Source of the DNA: Paenibacillus tarimensis
GTDB lineage: Bacteria; Bacillota; Bacilli; Paenibacillales; Paenibacillaceae
Direction: 5' to 3'
DNA: 64,000 nucleotides
Assembly (NCBI RefSeq): GCF_021532315.1
Contig: NZ_JAKGAO010000020.1
Location: 1 to 64,000, forward strand
The notes under the pieces were generated by a model. That model was not told the origin of the DNA. It did no database searches and saw nothing but the letters and a program-made list of their open reading frames with translations. Made by a program: the position numbers and the translations under genes. Below, in pieces: positions 28,201-35,075 of the stretch (positions are counted from its first letter, which is position 1; the number at the start of each line of letters is the position of its first letter).

Positions 28201-30602
28201 GCCGTTGTCCTCCCGTTGTTCACGGTAATCTCCTGCTGTTCTGCCAGTTTTAACGATAATTTACTGTTAATAAGCTCGACTTTATAGTTGGCTCCTGAAG
28301 ATATAGGAATTGAATATGAGGATGTATCTACATCGACAGGATATTGAGCGGCCTGATGGTCAAGTTTAGTAACCAGTATAGAAGAGTCGTTCAGCGCCTC
28401 CATATAAGGTGTTTCAATGGTTACGGACAATACACCGGACACCTTGACAGGGAGTTTATCTAAGGTGACGCTTACGGTGTCGCCAACCTGCTTTACCGTT
28501 ATCGATGTAAGCTCGGCTGCATTGTGCGGGATCGTATACACGCCCGAATAGAGACCGGGATTTTCTTCCCCGTCCTGAAGGGTTAGATCATGGCTGCTCA
28601 GTTCCCCGTCAATTTGCTTATAAGAGATCACAGCTATAATCTGCTGTCCTTCTTCTCCATCGGCCTGAATGGTGATTTCACTTCCCGGCTTAAGCTCCCC
28701 ATCAACCCAGGAGGCTGACGGTACGCTCCATAAGGCTGTAAGCGTTGGAGGCTCCGGACCCGATTGCCCGCATTCGGACAAGCAAGCTGTGTACAGCATG
28801 TGCCCTCTGGTGTAGATCACCCTGTTTCCCATGTCGTCTACTAAGCCATTTAGGGCAGGCAGCGCCGGGTTGCCAATGACCGTAACGCCCCCTTCCCGCC
28901 TGTTAAACCCTTCATGGAAGCGGTCCATCCCTGCAAAATCAGGTTTGGAATCAATTAACTGTGCCAGAATAAAGCGCGCATCTCCGCTCATTGATAGCCT
29001 GCCGTATGCTTTATCTGATACTTCTGTTTCACTGCGACCTTCATTTAGATCAGTAAACTCTCCTGTCGTTCGATCGTATAGATAAGGCGTGCCGGGCCAA
29101 CTAGGTCCCGCTGATTGGACGAGTGCAATATAACGCCCGTCATCACTAATGGACAGATGGCTGTGATAGTCATTGATTCTGAACCGCCCTGTAACCGTTT
29201 CGGAAGCGATGTCATAAAGGTATATCGCGTGTTCACCGGGCGATGACATGAGGCCCTGTATATTGGGAGAGTCGGATAGAAAAGCAACAACAGTCCCTCT
29301 GCCGTTGATAACCGGTCCGTGGCTTCTGCCCTCTTCCATACTGCCAACCGAGAGGGATACCAGCCGGCGTGAATCTTTAGTTAAATCGTATAGAAATACA
29401 CGGTTGTTTGAGGTGAAGGCGACCTTGGATCCATCCGAGTTGACCGATGGTTCGCTTGTTTGTTCAGATGGCGAAGAGAGGATTTTTAACGATTTGCCTG
29501 CAGTATTGTACGCATATAAAACCGACCCTGTGGTTCCGGTGAAAGGTAATATATTCGTTGCCTCCGAAGTAAATACAACTACATTACCTGTCCGGTCAAC
29601 ATCAATATCACGAATTTCTTTGTTGACGGGGGTATTATCGGCTGTTACAGCAACAACCTTCTTCTCAGCTGTCTTGGTGTTCATGCTGTAGAGCCGCCAG
29701 CCCGCTGTATCTCCAGAACCCTCCCGATCTGTATAAAATATTGTGGAGCCGTCCCCGCTTAAGGCAAATGATGAAGGCTTCATCTGCTGTCCGTCAACCG
29801 ACAGATCGGTAAGCTTGACTTCTGACTGGGGGGAGGGAGCGACCGTTACACCAACGGATGACGATTCGTTACCCGCCGCATCTACAGCAGCCACATAATA
29901 CTCCCTGGGGCTGCCTTCTATCAGATTTTCGATTGTATAACTGGTCTCGGTTGTTTCGGTTAATGGCTCATAATCAGCAGAATAAAGGACATACTTTGCG
30001 ATATCGAGGGTGGGGTCTTCTGTGTCGGTAAGAGGCGGCTCCCAGCGAAGCTGCGCCCGGTTATACGCCAATAATTCCCACGTTAAGTTCTGAACTTCTC
30101 CGGGCGCCGACCAATCTACATTTATTTGTACAGGAGCTGACCTGCCGCTTGTATCGCTGCCCTGTGCTGCTTCAGCAGTAAATGTGTAGTCCCCTTCCTG
30201 TTCCAGCGTGAAGGTGAGACTAAAACGGCTTTGCCCAGTGCCGTCATCCGCTGCTTGAATTGGCGGTCCAGCGGAAACCTCAGGTTTGCCGTTCAGAACA
30301 TACCATATGGTTACTTCTGTTCCAGCCGGAGCTGTTCCGCTCAAGGTAATGGATGAATCCGTACTTGTGGCAGGAAGCTCATCCAGGACAGGAACTGCCG
30401 ATTCCTTATCAATCTTCCCTGGTTCAGCAATGACTTCCGATACTACTTCAACCGGGACACCGGACGTCTCTGGCGCAGAAATGGTTTCTGCCTCCGTGGC
30501 GGTGATCGCGTTGACTCCTGAGGGAATCAAAGAGGTGAGCAATATCGTGATTAGCAGCAATATGGGGATAATCGGCCGCTTCGACTTAGTAAAATAGTTC
30601 AA
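22254..30602 (-). CDS. Giant SLH-anchored multidomain surface protein (2782 aa)
   Basis: Exported by an N-terminal signal peptide (about 1-32, hydrophobic IIPILLLITILLTSLIPSG) and held on the cell wall by three C-terminal SLH domains (about 2597-2637, 2655-2697, 2722-2770; motifs FKPNRHVTRAEM, FRPHDKVTRQEM, FRTSTRAEA). Between lie an Ig-like segment and FN3 (about 60-260), a TolB/WD40-like beta-propeller (about 265-610), several carboxypeptidase-regulatory-like beta-sandwich repeats (for example around VQGIVRGVDGKAVEGAAI), Ig-like segments, and two FN3 domains (about 2225-2430). No catalytic motif was recognised. The TTG start has AAGGAG eight bases upstream. Expression is probably controlled by the repeat at 30774-30791. 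The role is likely adhesion or matrix building. Confidence 0.88.
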   Translation of the reverse strand: MNYFTKSKRPIIPILLLITILLTSLIPSGVNAITATEAETISAPETSGVPVEVVSEVIAEPGKIDKESAVPVLDELPATSTDSSITLSGTAPAGTEVTIWYVLNGKPEVSAGPPIQAADDGTGQSRFSLTFTLEQEGDYTFTAEAAQGSDTSGRSAPVQINVDWSAPGEVQNLTWELLAYNRAQLRWEPPLTDTEDPTLDIAKYVLYSADYEPLTETTETSYTIENLIEGSPREYYVAAVDAAGNESSSVGVTVAPSPQSEVKLTDLSVDGQQMKPSSFALSGDGSTIFYTDREGSGDTAGWRLYSMNTKTAEKKVVAVTADNTPVNKEIRDIDVDRTGNVVVFTSEATNILPFTGTTGSVLYAYNTAGKSLKILSSPSEQTSEPSVNSDGSKVAFTSNNRVFLYDLTKDSRRLVSLSVGSMEEGRSHGPVINGRGTVVAFLSDSPNIQGLMSSPGEHAIYLYDIASETVTGRFRINDYHSHLSISDDGRYIALVQSAGPSWPGTPYLYDRTTGEFTDLNEGRSETEVSDKAYGRLSMSGDARFILAQLIDSKPDFAGMDRFHEGFNRREGGVTVIGNPALPALNGLVDDMGNRVIYTRGHMLYTACLSECGQSGPEPPTLTALWSVPSASWVDGELKPGSEITIQADGEEGQQIIAVISYKQIDGELSSHDLTLQDGEENPGLYSGVYTIPHNAAELTSITVKQVGDTVSVTLDKLPVKVSGVLSVTIETPYMEALNDSSILVTKLDHQAAQYPVDVDTSSYSIPISSGANYKVELINSKLSLKLAEQQEITVNNGRTTAVTLVPKFPVSLHVTVNYDTPSEEPAVVIFKRTSDQSVIAEVKEDEYGQALLPGTFPPGEGITVSVVPPVGYKQTEEQRIQLVLGRNTLFFNLVRLDQAVTEMHMNYQASVLQGNKRIPVIGTEATLIASGKPGLNLQGLVTVQKRKDGAVETMQKQVDMTETSSGNYRGSFTVEDGIIGLDAVTPVADGQQAKSSFPIDVPVAGRIQVHLAYPEGDEWEKVFEQAGVTLVNTEWKTNYSSRQGVVIGKQTYTFDVPYERVPYQVVIRSSNPNVVPYEQVVPAVRYAETKEITLKPRYRVQLSGAIHGEDGKSTEASYELLDGNGIVQAKGKSHGRYAIRFDTYYGEQYRLVLTPSDPVFTKLEIPVTADALEQNEPAIINKKKHFVIQGIVRGVDGKAVEGAAITAAYEGTNKVFQTVSDSNGKYSLSVPQGTYKIRASSHRTNGKLSKVLRVLIKDSPSADTDLQLYDHALIDVGLYTKQADGAWQGPLEVDRRVGWGFSLQTSHQIVSYGPPMRVAAVAGDTFNICADGYRAQLPKVCKEVVIGEDNKASVELRLEGFGTKVYADFKQADGSKPAYVNVQMFRYEGTDLIFHKATVKKTDNNIHEIILSQPGRYRLEAKANGGSTASLEFEASAGLPVDLGIIELHPPGRFGGMLGNSFSTTNDIAIKNGKITAQLMYRNTWAEVEDAEFIIQIPGSVSYRSGTLIVNGKPHDAAAVDGQLIIPVGSIKASAEGSIRFTLQVGDELIQSRITLPASVRYTAEGKTHEESIGIAIVQVAQATLRVPETIVSPDFRVSGVAPGNSTVTIYDGSVLIGTAPVSPEGTWQANVTLADPSRYRHSIRTQVEVQGVTQAGEEAIITYDPNDPGLEEVSMRQPDGRGHTFKTANGVAVFPFVFVPGKPILYELTFRDPARISNVEVWTGETMAEAQLVDGIFKAAVTLKSDPGPIVVTYQKKSDPAELPQQYTEQELRDTMPHLLRDLEVLSVIKEPGQSNSFTSKIKLTEDLDLEVTVRSRPVASYTPTSQDLSQAAESGIPLYGISISKSISDSKATAIMKGFLPEQSPSGAKARRKAGGVAGNAFEIIVDLGSKGAALYDLHNTVESVANPEALNRANRAYAKALKICDERARDYYTRWAEQIQLDIAFSEVIKNGLNWVGATQLSGAPGLLFWAESTWAGKVLDNIVNKELDEIEHYLKQFWECEPPKVKPAKPPVAKPGFIIDPSGYVYEGMATNRIEGVLATALQWNPDKKAWEQWDSEWYEQQNPLLTDPEGRYAWDVPAGRWKVKFEKHGYKTAYSDDLDVPPPQLEINIPMTSLEAPEVSSIMAVPGGSGIMVHFTKPVLADSLTDSSILISKDGIYADGIIQPVEAEAGAEGEMLTMTAEFKPASPLAAGDTYSVLTTSSIVSYAGVPLLEAAPVTVRIEEIDSKPPSNISGLEGGLAQQTASFMWNNPADHDFAGTLLRWKEAGAANFSDPVRVAKDRQWAVIEGLDDRKSYEFVIASVDQYGNEATGVSWAWVPRDRSIDRKAPSAVTRLQAVETQAGKLNVTWTNPYDPDLDKLRVHWSRAGHEDDSDRHELDGSSTSYEVGNLLPDSSYTISVTAIDKHGNESVTSFITVKTRTGSSGPGGPPTGGEGGSPGPEPQEPDDGVDNPGGEAGRWSVPVRGGSFTAFDNSLGIKVKAGVLQQTATIDYARTDRSTGNLSGGYVKLSPTYRVSSDQSIPAQPIELSVQFITDLAKGMDIRRFGIYKKEAEAGWSYVGGLSDSPNDTVHARLTSWGEYAVLLYDRQYQDMKKHWARAEVDILSSRHIVSGFSSTLFKPNRHVTRAEMVKLLVVVLRQQRTGTDAGLEGMSFRDVPPDAWYAPYVDEAVTYGLIKGSGGRFRPHDKVTRQEMVVMLYRLAGQVGFQVSAKQDGSVLEGFQDAKDIPNWAEAAVQQSIQSGWLQGTKDRKLGLFRTSTRAEASVMLLRVMDSLGLIQRK

Positions 30603-30648
30603 CTTTATAGTCTCCTTTCCTTTGCCTACAACAAGTCATAACAACAGG

Positions 30649-30696
30649 TTAATGCACCCCGGCTTCGCAGAAATTACGTACTGAATCATTCTTCAT
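30649..30696 (-). CDS. Possible 15-residue leader peptide before the giant surface protein
   Basis: ATG with a consensus AGGAGG eight bases upstream encodes MKNDSVRNFCEAGVH and a TAA. It lies between the proposed promoter and the TTG start of the surface-protein gene (46 bp downstream). The ribosome site is stronger than that of the main gene. It has no signal peptide. It may be a leader peptide affecting translation or attenuation, or a chance reading frame in a strongly bound mRNA leader. Confidence 0.4.
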   Translation of the reverse strand: MKNDSVRNFCEAGVH

Positions 30697-30758
30697 TACG
30701 GAACCCTCCTTTTATAAGTGTTGTAACTCATACCAGTATAGAGGGAAGTCAATAGCGT

Positions 30759-30764
30759 CTTATA
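30759..30764 (-). promoter_or_regulatory. Putative -10 element of the surface-protein gene
   Basis: Minus-strand TATAAG, 9 bp after the inverted repeat. The repeat overlaps the -35 position, as in the P450 promoter. Confidence 0.4.
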
Positions 30765-30773
30765 GGGAGCCGA

Positions 30774-30791
30774 TTCCCGGCCGGCCGGGAA
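30774..30791. promoter_or_regulatory. Shared inverted repeat TTCCC-N8-GGGAA (surface-protein promoter)
   Basis: TTCCC (30774-30778), GGCCGGCC, GGGAA (30787-30791): a perfect 18-bp palindrome with the same half-sites and spacing as at 18359 and 22143. Confidence 0.65.
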
Positions 30792-30863
30792 ATTAATTAG
30801 GAAAATTAAGGATAAAGTCGCTTAGCAATGCGTTAATAGTCGGATTTTCTGGCAAATGCAAAA

Positions 30864-30906
30864 AAAGGGGTGTCCCATAAGTCATCAAAGATGACATGGG
30901 GTACCC
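30864..30906 (-). terminator. Strong hairpin with T-tract, probably IS-associated
   Basis: GGGGTGTCCCAT...GTCATC pairs with GATGAC...ATGGGGTACCCC; on the minus strand seven Ts follow. It lies left of an IS1182-type transposase relic and may be the remaining end of that element. It also insulates the surface-protein promoter from transcription coming from 31-33 kb. Confidence 0.55.
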
Positions 30907-30945
30907 CTGTTATTAATTCAAGTTAAACATAAGCAACTACGCATT

Positions 30946-31248
30946 TTGAATATTCTTAAGAGCCGATGTTGCTCCCCGAGCAAAGGCGGATGCTACCGCT
31001 TCTCCAGAAACATTCGACCTGCTCTGTTTTGGTTTACCGTTCTAAATTTAAAAGGAAAAAGAGTGTTCGGTCAAATTAAAAATACCCGGGGTTTCCGACG
31101 CTTCCTGCTTAACGGCTTACAAAAAGTAAGTAAAGTTGTCGGGTGGCTTTCGCTTGCCCACAATTTGCTCAAGAAATTTTCTAAAGCGTTCAGTTTATTT
31201 GTAGCCATGAAAATACAGCCAATAACAACAATTTATATATCAGTCTAG
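30946..31248 (+). pseudogene. IS1182-family transposase, C-terminal relic
   Basis: The plus-strand frame contains VFGQIKNTRGFRRFLLNGLQ and KVVGWLSLAHNLLKKF, the conserved C-terminus of IS1182-type transposases. A second frame just upstream (PRAKADATASPETFD) suggests a frameshift. The N-terminal and catalytic parts are absent, so the element is dead. Confidence 0.7.
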
Positions 31249-31278
31249 ATGATTTGGTTGCCGAAGCAAGACTCGTCT

Positions 31279-31416
31279 CTAGTTGCCTCCCTCCCTCTTA
31301 TTCGCTATATCGCGGAGTAACTTCTCAATCCCCTCCATTCGCTTAATCATGGAGTACTGATTTCCAATAATGCCGGCTAAACCGATTATGATGACAATTA
31401 CTATAAGAAGCTCCAT
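31279..31416 (-). CDS. Small single-pass membrane protein (45 aa)
   Basis: ATG preceded by GGAGGG at six bases. It encodes 45 residues: an N-terminal hydrophobic helix (MELLIVIVIIIGLAGIIG) and a charged amphipathic tail (MIKRMEGIEKLLRDIANKREGG). It lies 50 bp after the anti-sigma gene on the same strand with no terminator between, so it is likely the third gene of the ECF sigma operon. The function is unknown; a modulator of the membrane anti-sigma factor is plausible. Confidence 0.65.
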   Translation of the reverse strand: MELLIVIVIIIGLAGIIGNQYSMIKRMEGIEKLLRDIANKREGGN

Positions 31417-31466
31417 TGTATGCCCTCCAAATTATTAACTATGGTAATAATCTTAGGTTCGATAGA

Positions 31467-32411
31467 TCATTGTTCTGTGACCATGCTTTGCGTTATTATA
31501 TCATGCGCTAACTCGACAAGCTCCTCTTTAGATACCCAAGCTGCCTGGGGCTTCATTCCGGTTAAATGATATTCCAAGAACTTGTCATCAGCAGGAAGTA
31601 CGAATAATAGTTGATTGTTTTCCCAACTATACATCGCCTCGATCCCTTGGATTGGGATGATTTCATTATTAACTAACGCTTCGGAAGTCGAGATCATCCC
31701 GCCCGATCTCCTTATCTCAACCTGCAGGGCCCCGGAAGCAGCACCTTTACCATACTCAAGCAGAACTATCCTGATTTCATTTGTTATACCGTCATCTACT
31801 TTTTTATAAATGGTTGGCTGCCCTTTAATCTTGGCCTCTTCGTACATTTCTTGTATTTCTTCTAATACTGGATCGTTCACGGCATACTCTAATGAGGCCT
31901 TCTTGAATTGCAGCGAGTCGGGTGTATGAGCCGGTAGGATAAAACCCTTGGGCAATACTGTCACCAACTGTTCCTGATTATCATATATCGCTTCCCTTTG
32001 CAGCAAAGAATACCGCCCGTCTATTTCATAGCTTTCAACAGCAAGATATACGGCCACTTGCCCCGGCTCAAGCCCCTGTTGAATACGTCTCTTCTCTGTT
32101 CGGAATTGACGGTCAATGGTTTCTGCGTCTCTACTCTTTACCACTTGCTCTTCAGATAATGACGTAATGGTGAATACTTTAGCGCCCTGATTATGTAGAA
32201 CCCATTCACTGGAGAATGCAAGGACTGTGGTGCCCATCAAGAAAGATAAAATAATGCAAGCAGCCGGGAGTGTAATTCTTTTAATTCTATTGGTCTTGTT
32301 TAGTTTCTTACGTATGTTTATCTCTGTAATTCTAGTGTCGCTTGGCGGTATCACTTCGTTCTTCAGTGCTTGCTGCAATTTATCGAAAGAGTGTAATTGA
32401 TTCAGGTTCAT
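31467..32411 (-). CDS. Putative membrane anti-sigma factor
   Basis: 314 residues. A cytoplasmic N-terminal part of about 50 residues is followed by one membrane helix (TLPAACIILSFLMGTTVLAF) and a 240-residue extracytoplasmic domain not assigned to a named family. It overlaps the ECF sigma gene by 32 bp, the usual arrangement of sigma with its own membrane inhibitor. The start MNLNQLHSF has AAGGAGA eight bases upstream; upstream ATGs are worse spaced. No zinc-binding HxxxCxxC motif is present, so it is not a ZAS-type anti-sigma. The signal is unknown. Confidence 0.7.
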   Translation of the reverse strand: MNLNQLHSFDKLQQALKNEVIPPSDTRITEINIRKKLNKTNRIKRITLPAACIILSFLMGTTVLAFSSEWVLHNQGAKVFTITSLSEEQVVKSRDAETIDRQFRTEKRRIQQGLEPGQVAVYLAVESYEIDGRYSLLQREAIYDNQEQLVTVLPKGFILPAHTPDSLQFKKASLEYAVNDPVLEEIQEMYEEAKIKGQPTIYKKVDDGITNEIRIVLLEYGKGAASGALQVEIRRSGGMISTSEALVNNEIIPIQGIEAMYSWENNQLLFVLPADDKFLEYHLTGMKPQAAWVSKEELVELAHDIITQSMVTEQ

Positions 32412-32913
32412 AGCCATTTTCTCCTTCTTCACCAAAGGATTTCTTCAGTTGACCCTTAGCTCGTTCAAATCTCTTCCTGACTGTAGCTGGCTTAATGCCC
32501 GTGATCTGTCCGATCTCACCAAATGATTTATCCTCTACCAAACGCAGCAATAGAATAGAGCGATCAAGTGGAGATAGCAGAGACAGAAGATCCCTCAGCA
32601 GCATATTCGATTCCACTTCCTCCTGATCAACGCAACTTCTTTTGATATCAAAAAACAGAGGAATCAAACGTAATAGTTTCTTCTTCTTGAGTACATTCAC
32701 ACAATGATTGTGAGCCACTTTATACAGCCAGGATGATACAGAGTCTAAAGTACTGGCTGCTCCCGGGTTCCGGCATACTTTATAAAATACTTCTTGAACA
32801 GCGTCTTCCGCATCGTGCTTGTTTCTTAGCATCTGGTAGCAATATTTGAATATAGGCTGGTGATGCCTCTGAATAATGGAGCTTAAAAAATTCGACTCCT
32901 GGTCTTCATGCAT
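32380..32913 (-). CDS. ECF-type RNA polymerase sigma factor
   Basis: 177 residues. Region 2 includes IFKYCYQMLRNKHDAEDAVQEVFYKVC, region 4 includes LSPLDRSILLLRLVEDKSFGEIGQITGIKPATVRKRFERAKG. It lacks regions 1 and 3, as expected for extracytoplasmic-function sigmas. The start MHEDQESNF follows GGAAGGGGG at suitable spacing; an ATG two codons earlier is almost equivalent. It is first in the sigma/anti-sigma/small-membrane-protein operon. No clear ECF-type autoregulated promoter was identified upstream. Confidence 0.9.
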   Translation of the reverse strand: MHEDQESNFLSSIIQRHHQPIFKYCYQMLRNKHDAEDAVQEVFYKVCRNPGAASTLDSVSSWLYKVAHNHCVNVLKKKKLLRLIPLFFDIKRSCVDQEEVESNMLLRDLLSLLSPLDRSILLLRLVEDKSFGEIGQITGIKPATVRKRFERAKGQLKKSFGEEGENGYEPESITLFR

Positions 32914-33093
32914 TTTCATCCCCCTTCCTAACCATATAAGACAGTCCAGGATCAATGTTTGTGACAGATAAATTAGAAAAACTCGGGGCTACTTAAAGTT
33001 GACCGATATGACGCTGATTATCACTCCCGGGATCCATATAACGTTCACTTGCCGAATATCCTTGTCCTTTCGTATAGTTAGATCACAAGAAAA

Positions 33094-33108
33094 TTATAAT
33101 TATTCTAA
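33094..33108 (+). promoter_or_regulatory. PerR/Fur-family-like box before the CDF exporter
   Basis: TTATAATTATTCTAA matches the 7-1-7 PerR consensus TTATAATNATTATAA at 13 of 14 specified positions. It contains a possible -10 (TATAAT, 33095-33100), so binding would block transcription. Confidence 0.55.
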
Positions 33109-33132
33109 TTTATGAAAGGCGGGATCGCCTCT

Positions 33133-34068
33133 ATGCCGGAAAAGGATTATCACCACATTAGCCACCGTAAGGAGCAGACCCGGACCAAGAAAACGCTTTG
33201 GATAACTTTAATTTTAACGCTCATCTTCACCATTGTAGAAATTATAGGCGGCCTTCTATCGAATTCACTCGCCCTGCTGTCTGATTCCGCCCATATGATC
33301 TCAGATGTTCTTGCCCTCGGGCTCAGCATGACCGCAATCTATATGGCGACCCGCAAGCCGAACGGCAAATATACCTTCGGTTACGTGCGATTCGAGACCA
33401 TTGCTTCCTTCCTGAACGGACTGGCACTCGTCATCATTGCCGGCGGCATCTTCATTCAGGGGATCTACCGCCTTATACGTCCTGAGCCAATCGACATTGG
33501 ACTGATGCTGGGCATCGCCACTATCGGACTCTTGGTCAATGTGGTGCTCACAATCGTGCTCAGCCGGAGTATGAAGGAGGAAAACAATCTTAACGTTCAG
33601 AGTGCATTGTGGCATTTCATCGGAGACCTGTTAAGCTCTGTCGGCGTAATTGTTTCAGCCGTTATCATCTATTTTACTGGTGTGCTGCTCTTCGATCCGC
33701 TCATCAGTATGGTGATCGGAGGTATCATCGCTGCTGGCGGCTTCCGGATTGTGCAGGAATCCTACCGCATTCTGATGGATACGGTACCCGATCATCTCAA
33801 ACTTGAAGAGATACGCCAGGCTATAGCAGAAGTCGAAGGCGTTCGCAATGTTCATGACATGCATGTTTGGACAATCGCAACCGACCAGTATTCTCTGACG
33901 GCGCATGTGTTCGTCCAGCAGGACATTCAGCCTATGTGCGTGACGCTTGCCATCTGTGAATTGCTCAAGGACCAATATGGGATTGCTCACTCTACGATCC
34001 AGATCGAGCACCCGCTGCTCCACGATCACGGCACTTTTGGCAAGGAACAGCTGAAGGTTGTCTCTTAA
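33133..34068 (+). CDS. czcD: Cation diffusion facilitator metal exporter (CzcD-like)
   Basis: A 311-residue CDF antiporter exporting Zn2+ or similar divalent metal from the cytoplasm. It has six membrane helices, metal-site motifs LLSDSAHMISDVLA (helix 2, HxxxD) and ALWHFIGDLLSSVG (helix 5, HxxxD), and a C-terminal ferredoxin-like domain with HDMHVWTI. HxxxD in both helices indicates Zn/Cd preference rather than DxxxD Mn/Fe transport. The start MPEKDYHH has AAAGGCGGG nine bases upstream. The PerR-like box just upstream suggests redox- or metal-linked control. Confidence 0.88.
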   Translation: MPEKDYHHISHRKEQTRTKKTLWITLILTLIFTIVEIIGGLLSNSLALLSDSAHMISDVLALGLSMTAIYMATRKPNGKYTFGYVRFETIASFLNGLALVIIAGGIFIQGIYRLIRPEPIDIGLMLGIATIGLLVNVVLTIVLSRSMKEENNLNVQSALWHFIGDLLSSVGVIVSAVIIYFTGVLLFDPLISMVIGGIIAAGGFRIVQESYRILMDTVPDHLKLEEIRQAIAEVEGVRNVHDMHVWTIATDQYSLTAHVFVQQDIQPMCVTLAICELLKDQYGIAHSTIQIEHPLLHDHGTFGKEQLKVVS

Positions 34069-34123
34069 GGAAAACGATTTAAAAATAAGGCTATGTTAAG
34101 CTCTAATGTTGATAGCTAACCAG

Positions 34124-34152
34124 AAGAAAACCGCCTTGATGAAAAGGCGGTT
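34124..34152. terminator. Terminator between convergent czcD and lipoprotein genes
   Basis: AACCGCCTT / AAGGCGGTT with six-base loop; on the minus strand followed by TTCTTC, on the plus strand by GATT. Confidence 0.6.
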
Positions 34153-34189
34153 GATTAAGCTATCGTCTCCGTTAGCTCAGCAATTTTAT

Positions 34190-34501
34190 CTACTCATTTG
34201 CTTTTGCAGGATGCTTAATACTTAATAATTCTGCACCATCATCTAATGATGTATACACGTAAGTGGCTAAATATTCGTTATCTTCTTCTATAAGATTCCA
34301 GGCATTCATTTCATCAATTGTTAATTCGAATTCACGTTGTTCTCTAGAGTAAGGGTCAACTGCCTTCACCCAGAATTGCTCCCCTGTCATCCCCTTTTCG
34401 ACAACTTTAATATACGATACTCTTGATGATTTCGACTCGGAACACCCAGAGAGTATTAAGATAACGCTAATTACAATAACTCCCGTTTTGATTATATTCA
34501 C
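34190..34501 (-). CDS. Small lipoprotein of unknown function (103 aa)
   Basis: GTG start after a GGTGGGTGGAT site. Signal peptide with lipobox LSGC (Cys20), then an 80-residue domain with no family recognised. The sequence (SYIKVVEKG, FELTIDEMNAWNLIEEDNEY) suggests a DUF-type secreted Bacillus lipoprotein. It stands alone in the accessory stretch between czcD and the IS1595 relic. Confidence 0.7.
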   Translation of the reverse strand: MNIIKTGVIVISVILILSGCSESKSSRVSYIKVVEKGMTGEQFWVKAVDPYSREQREFELTIDEMNAWNLIEEDNEYLATYVYTSLDDGAELLSIKHPAKANE

Positions 34502-34684
34502 TATCCACCCACCACCCTGGTTTATGGTAAATCACTTTCACCGTTCTACCGACAACTTCTAATTATATACGTCATGGGCAATGGAGATGTTCTGGAATTC
34601 TCATTAATTTGCCCGTTAGCTTAACAAGAATAAGCAGAGAGCTAATTTTGGTATTCGTTTCGGTTACAGAAAACAGGCACGATT

Positions 34685-35075
34685 TTACCAACATATTCTT
34701 TTCTTCAAGCGGCTGTGGTAACTATTTACGGTTTGGATATGGTACACGCCTTTTACCCGTTGTTTTCCGTCGGACTTGAATCGGTAATGAGCCAAGCCCT
34801 TTGAATTCGCATAGGTGCTCTCCACGAATCAGTGCATAGCACGTTTGAGTCCGATATATGACCACCAATGGCTTCATTCAATTTTGTAGTCTGAGTACGT
34901 CCACGCCCAAGCACGCCTGAGTAAGTCACTTTCTGACGGTCACGGGCAACGAGTACACATACTTGGTCATTGCTATTCCACAATATTTGACTTTTCCGCC
35001 TCGTTTACGCGGCTTGCGTTCGGTGATGTAAACGGACCCAAAAATGAGGTCTCCTCGTTCTGGTTATCGTTGACA
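34685..35075 (-). pseudogene. IS1595-family (ISXO2-like) transposase relic
   Basis: Three minus-strand frames together give a transposase C-terminal half: SVYITERKPRKRGGKVKY (about 34975-35035), DQVCVLVARDRQKVTYSGVL and GGHISDSNVLCTDSWRA (34753-34983), and LAHYRFKSDGKQRVKGVYHI followed by NSYHSRLKK (about 34690-34795). At least two frameshifts separate them and the N-terminus is missing. The rest of 34502-35227 holds nothing else identifiable. Confidence 0.75.

Noticed and set aside
34753-34983. 76-aa reading frame as an intact gene
   Set aside because: It is the middle piece of a frameshifted IS1595 transposase.
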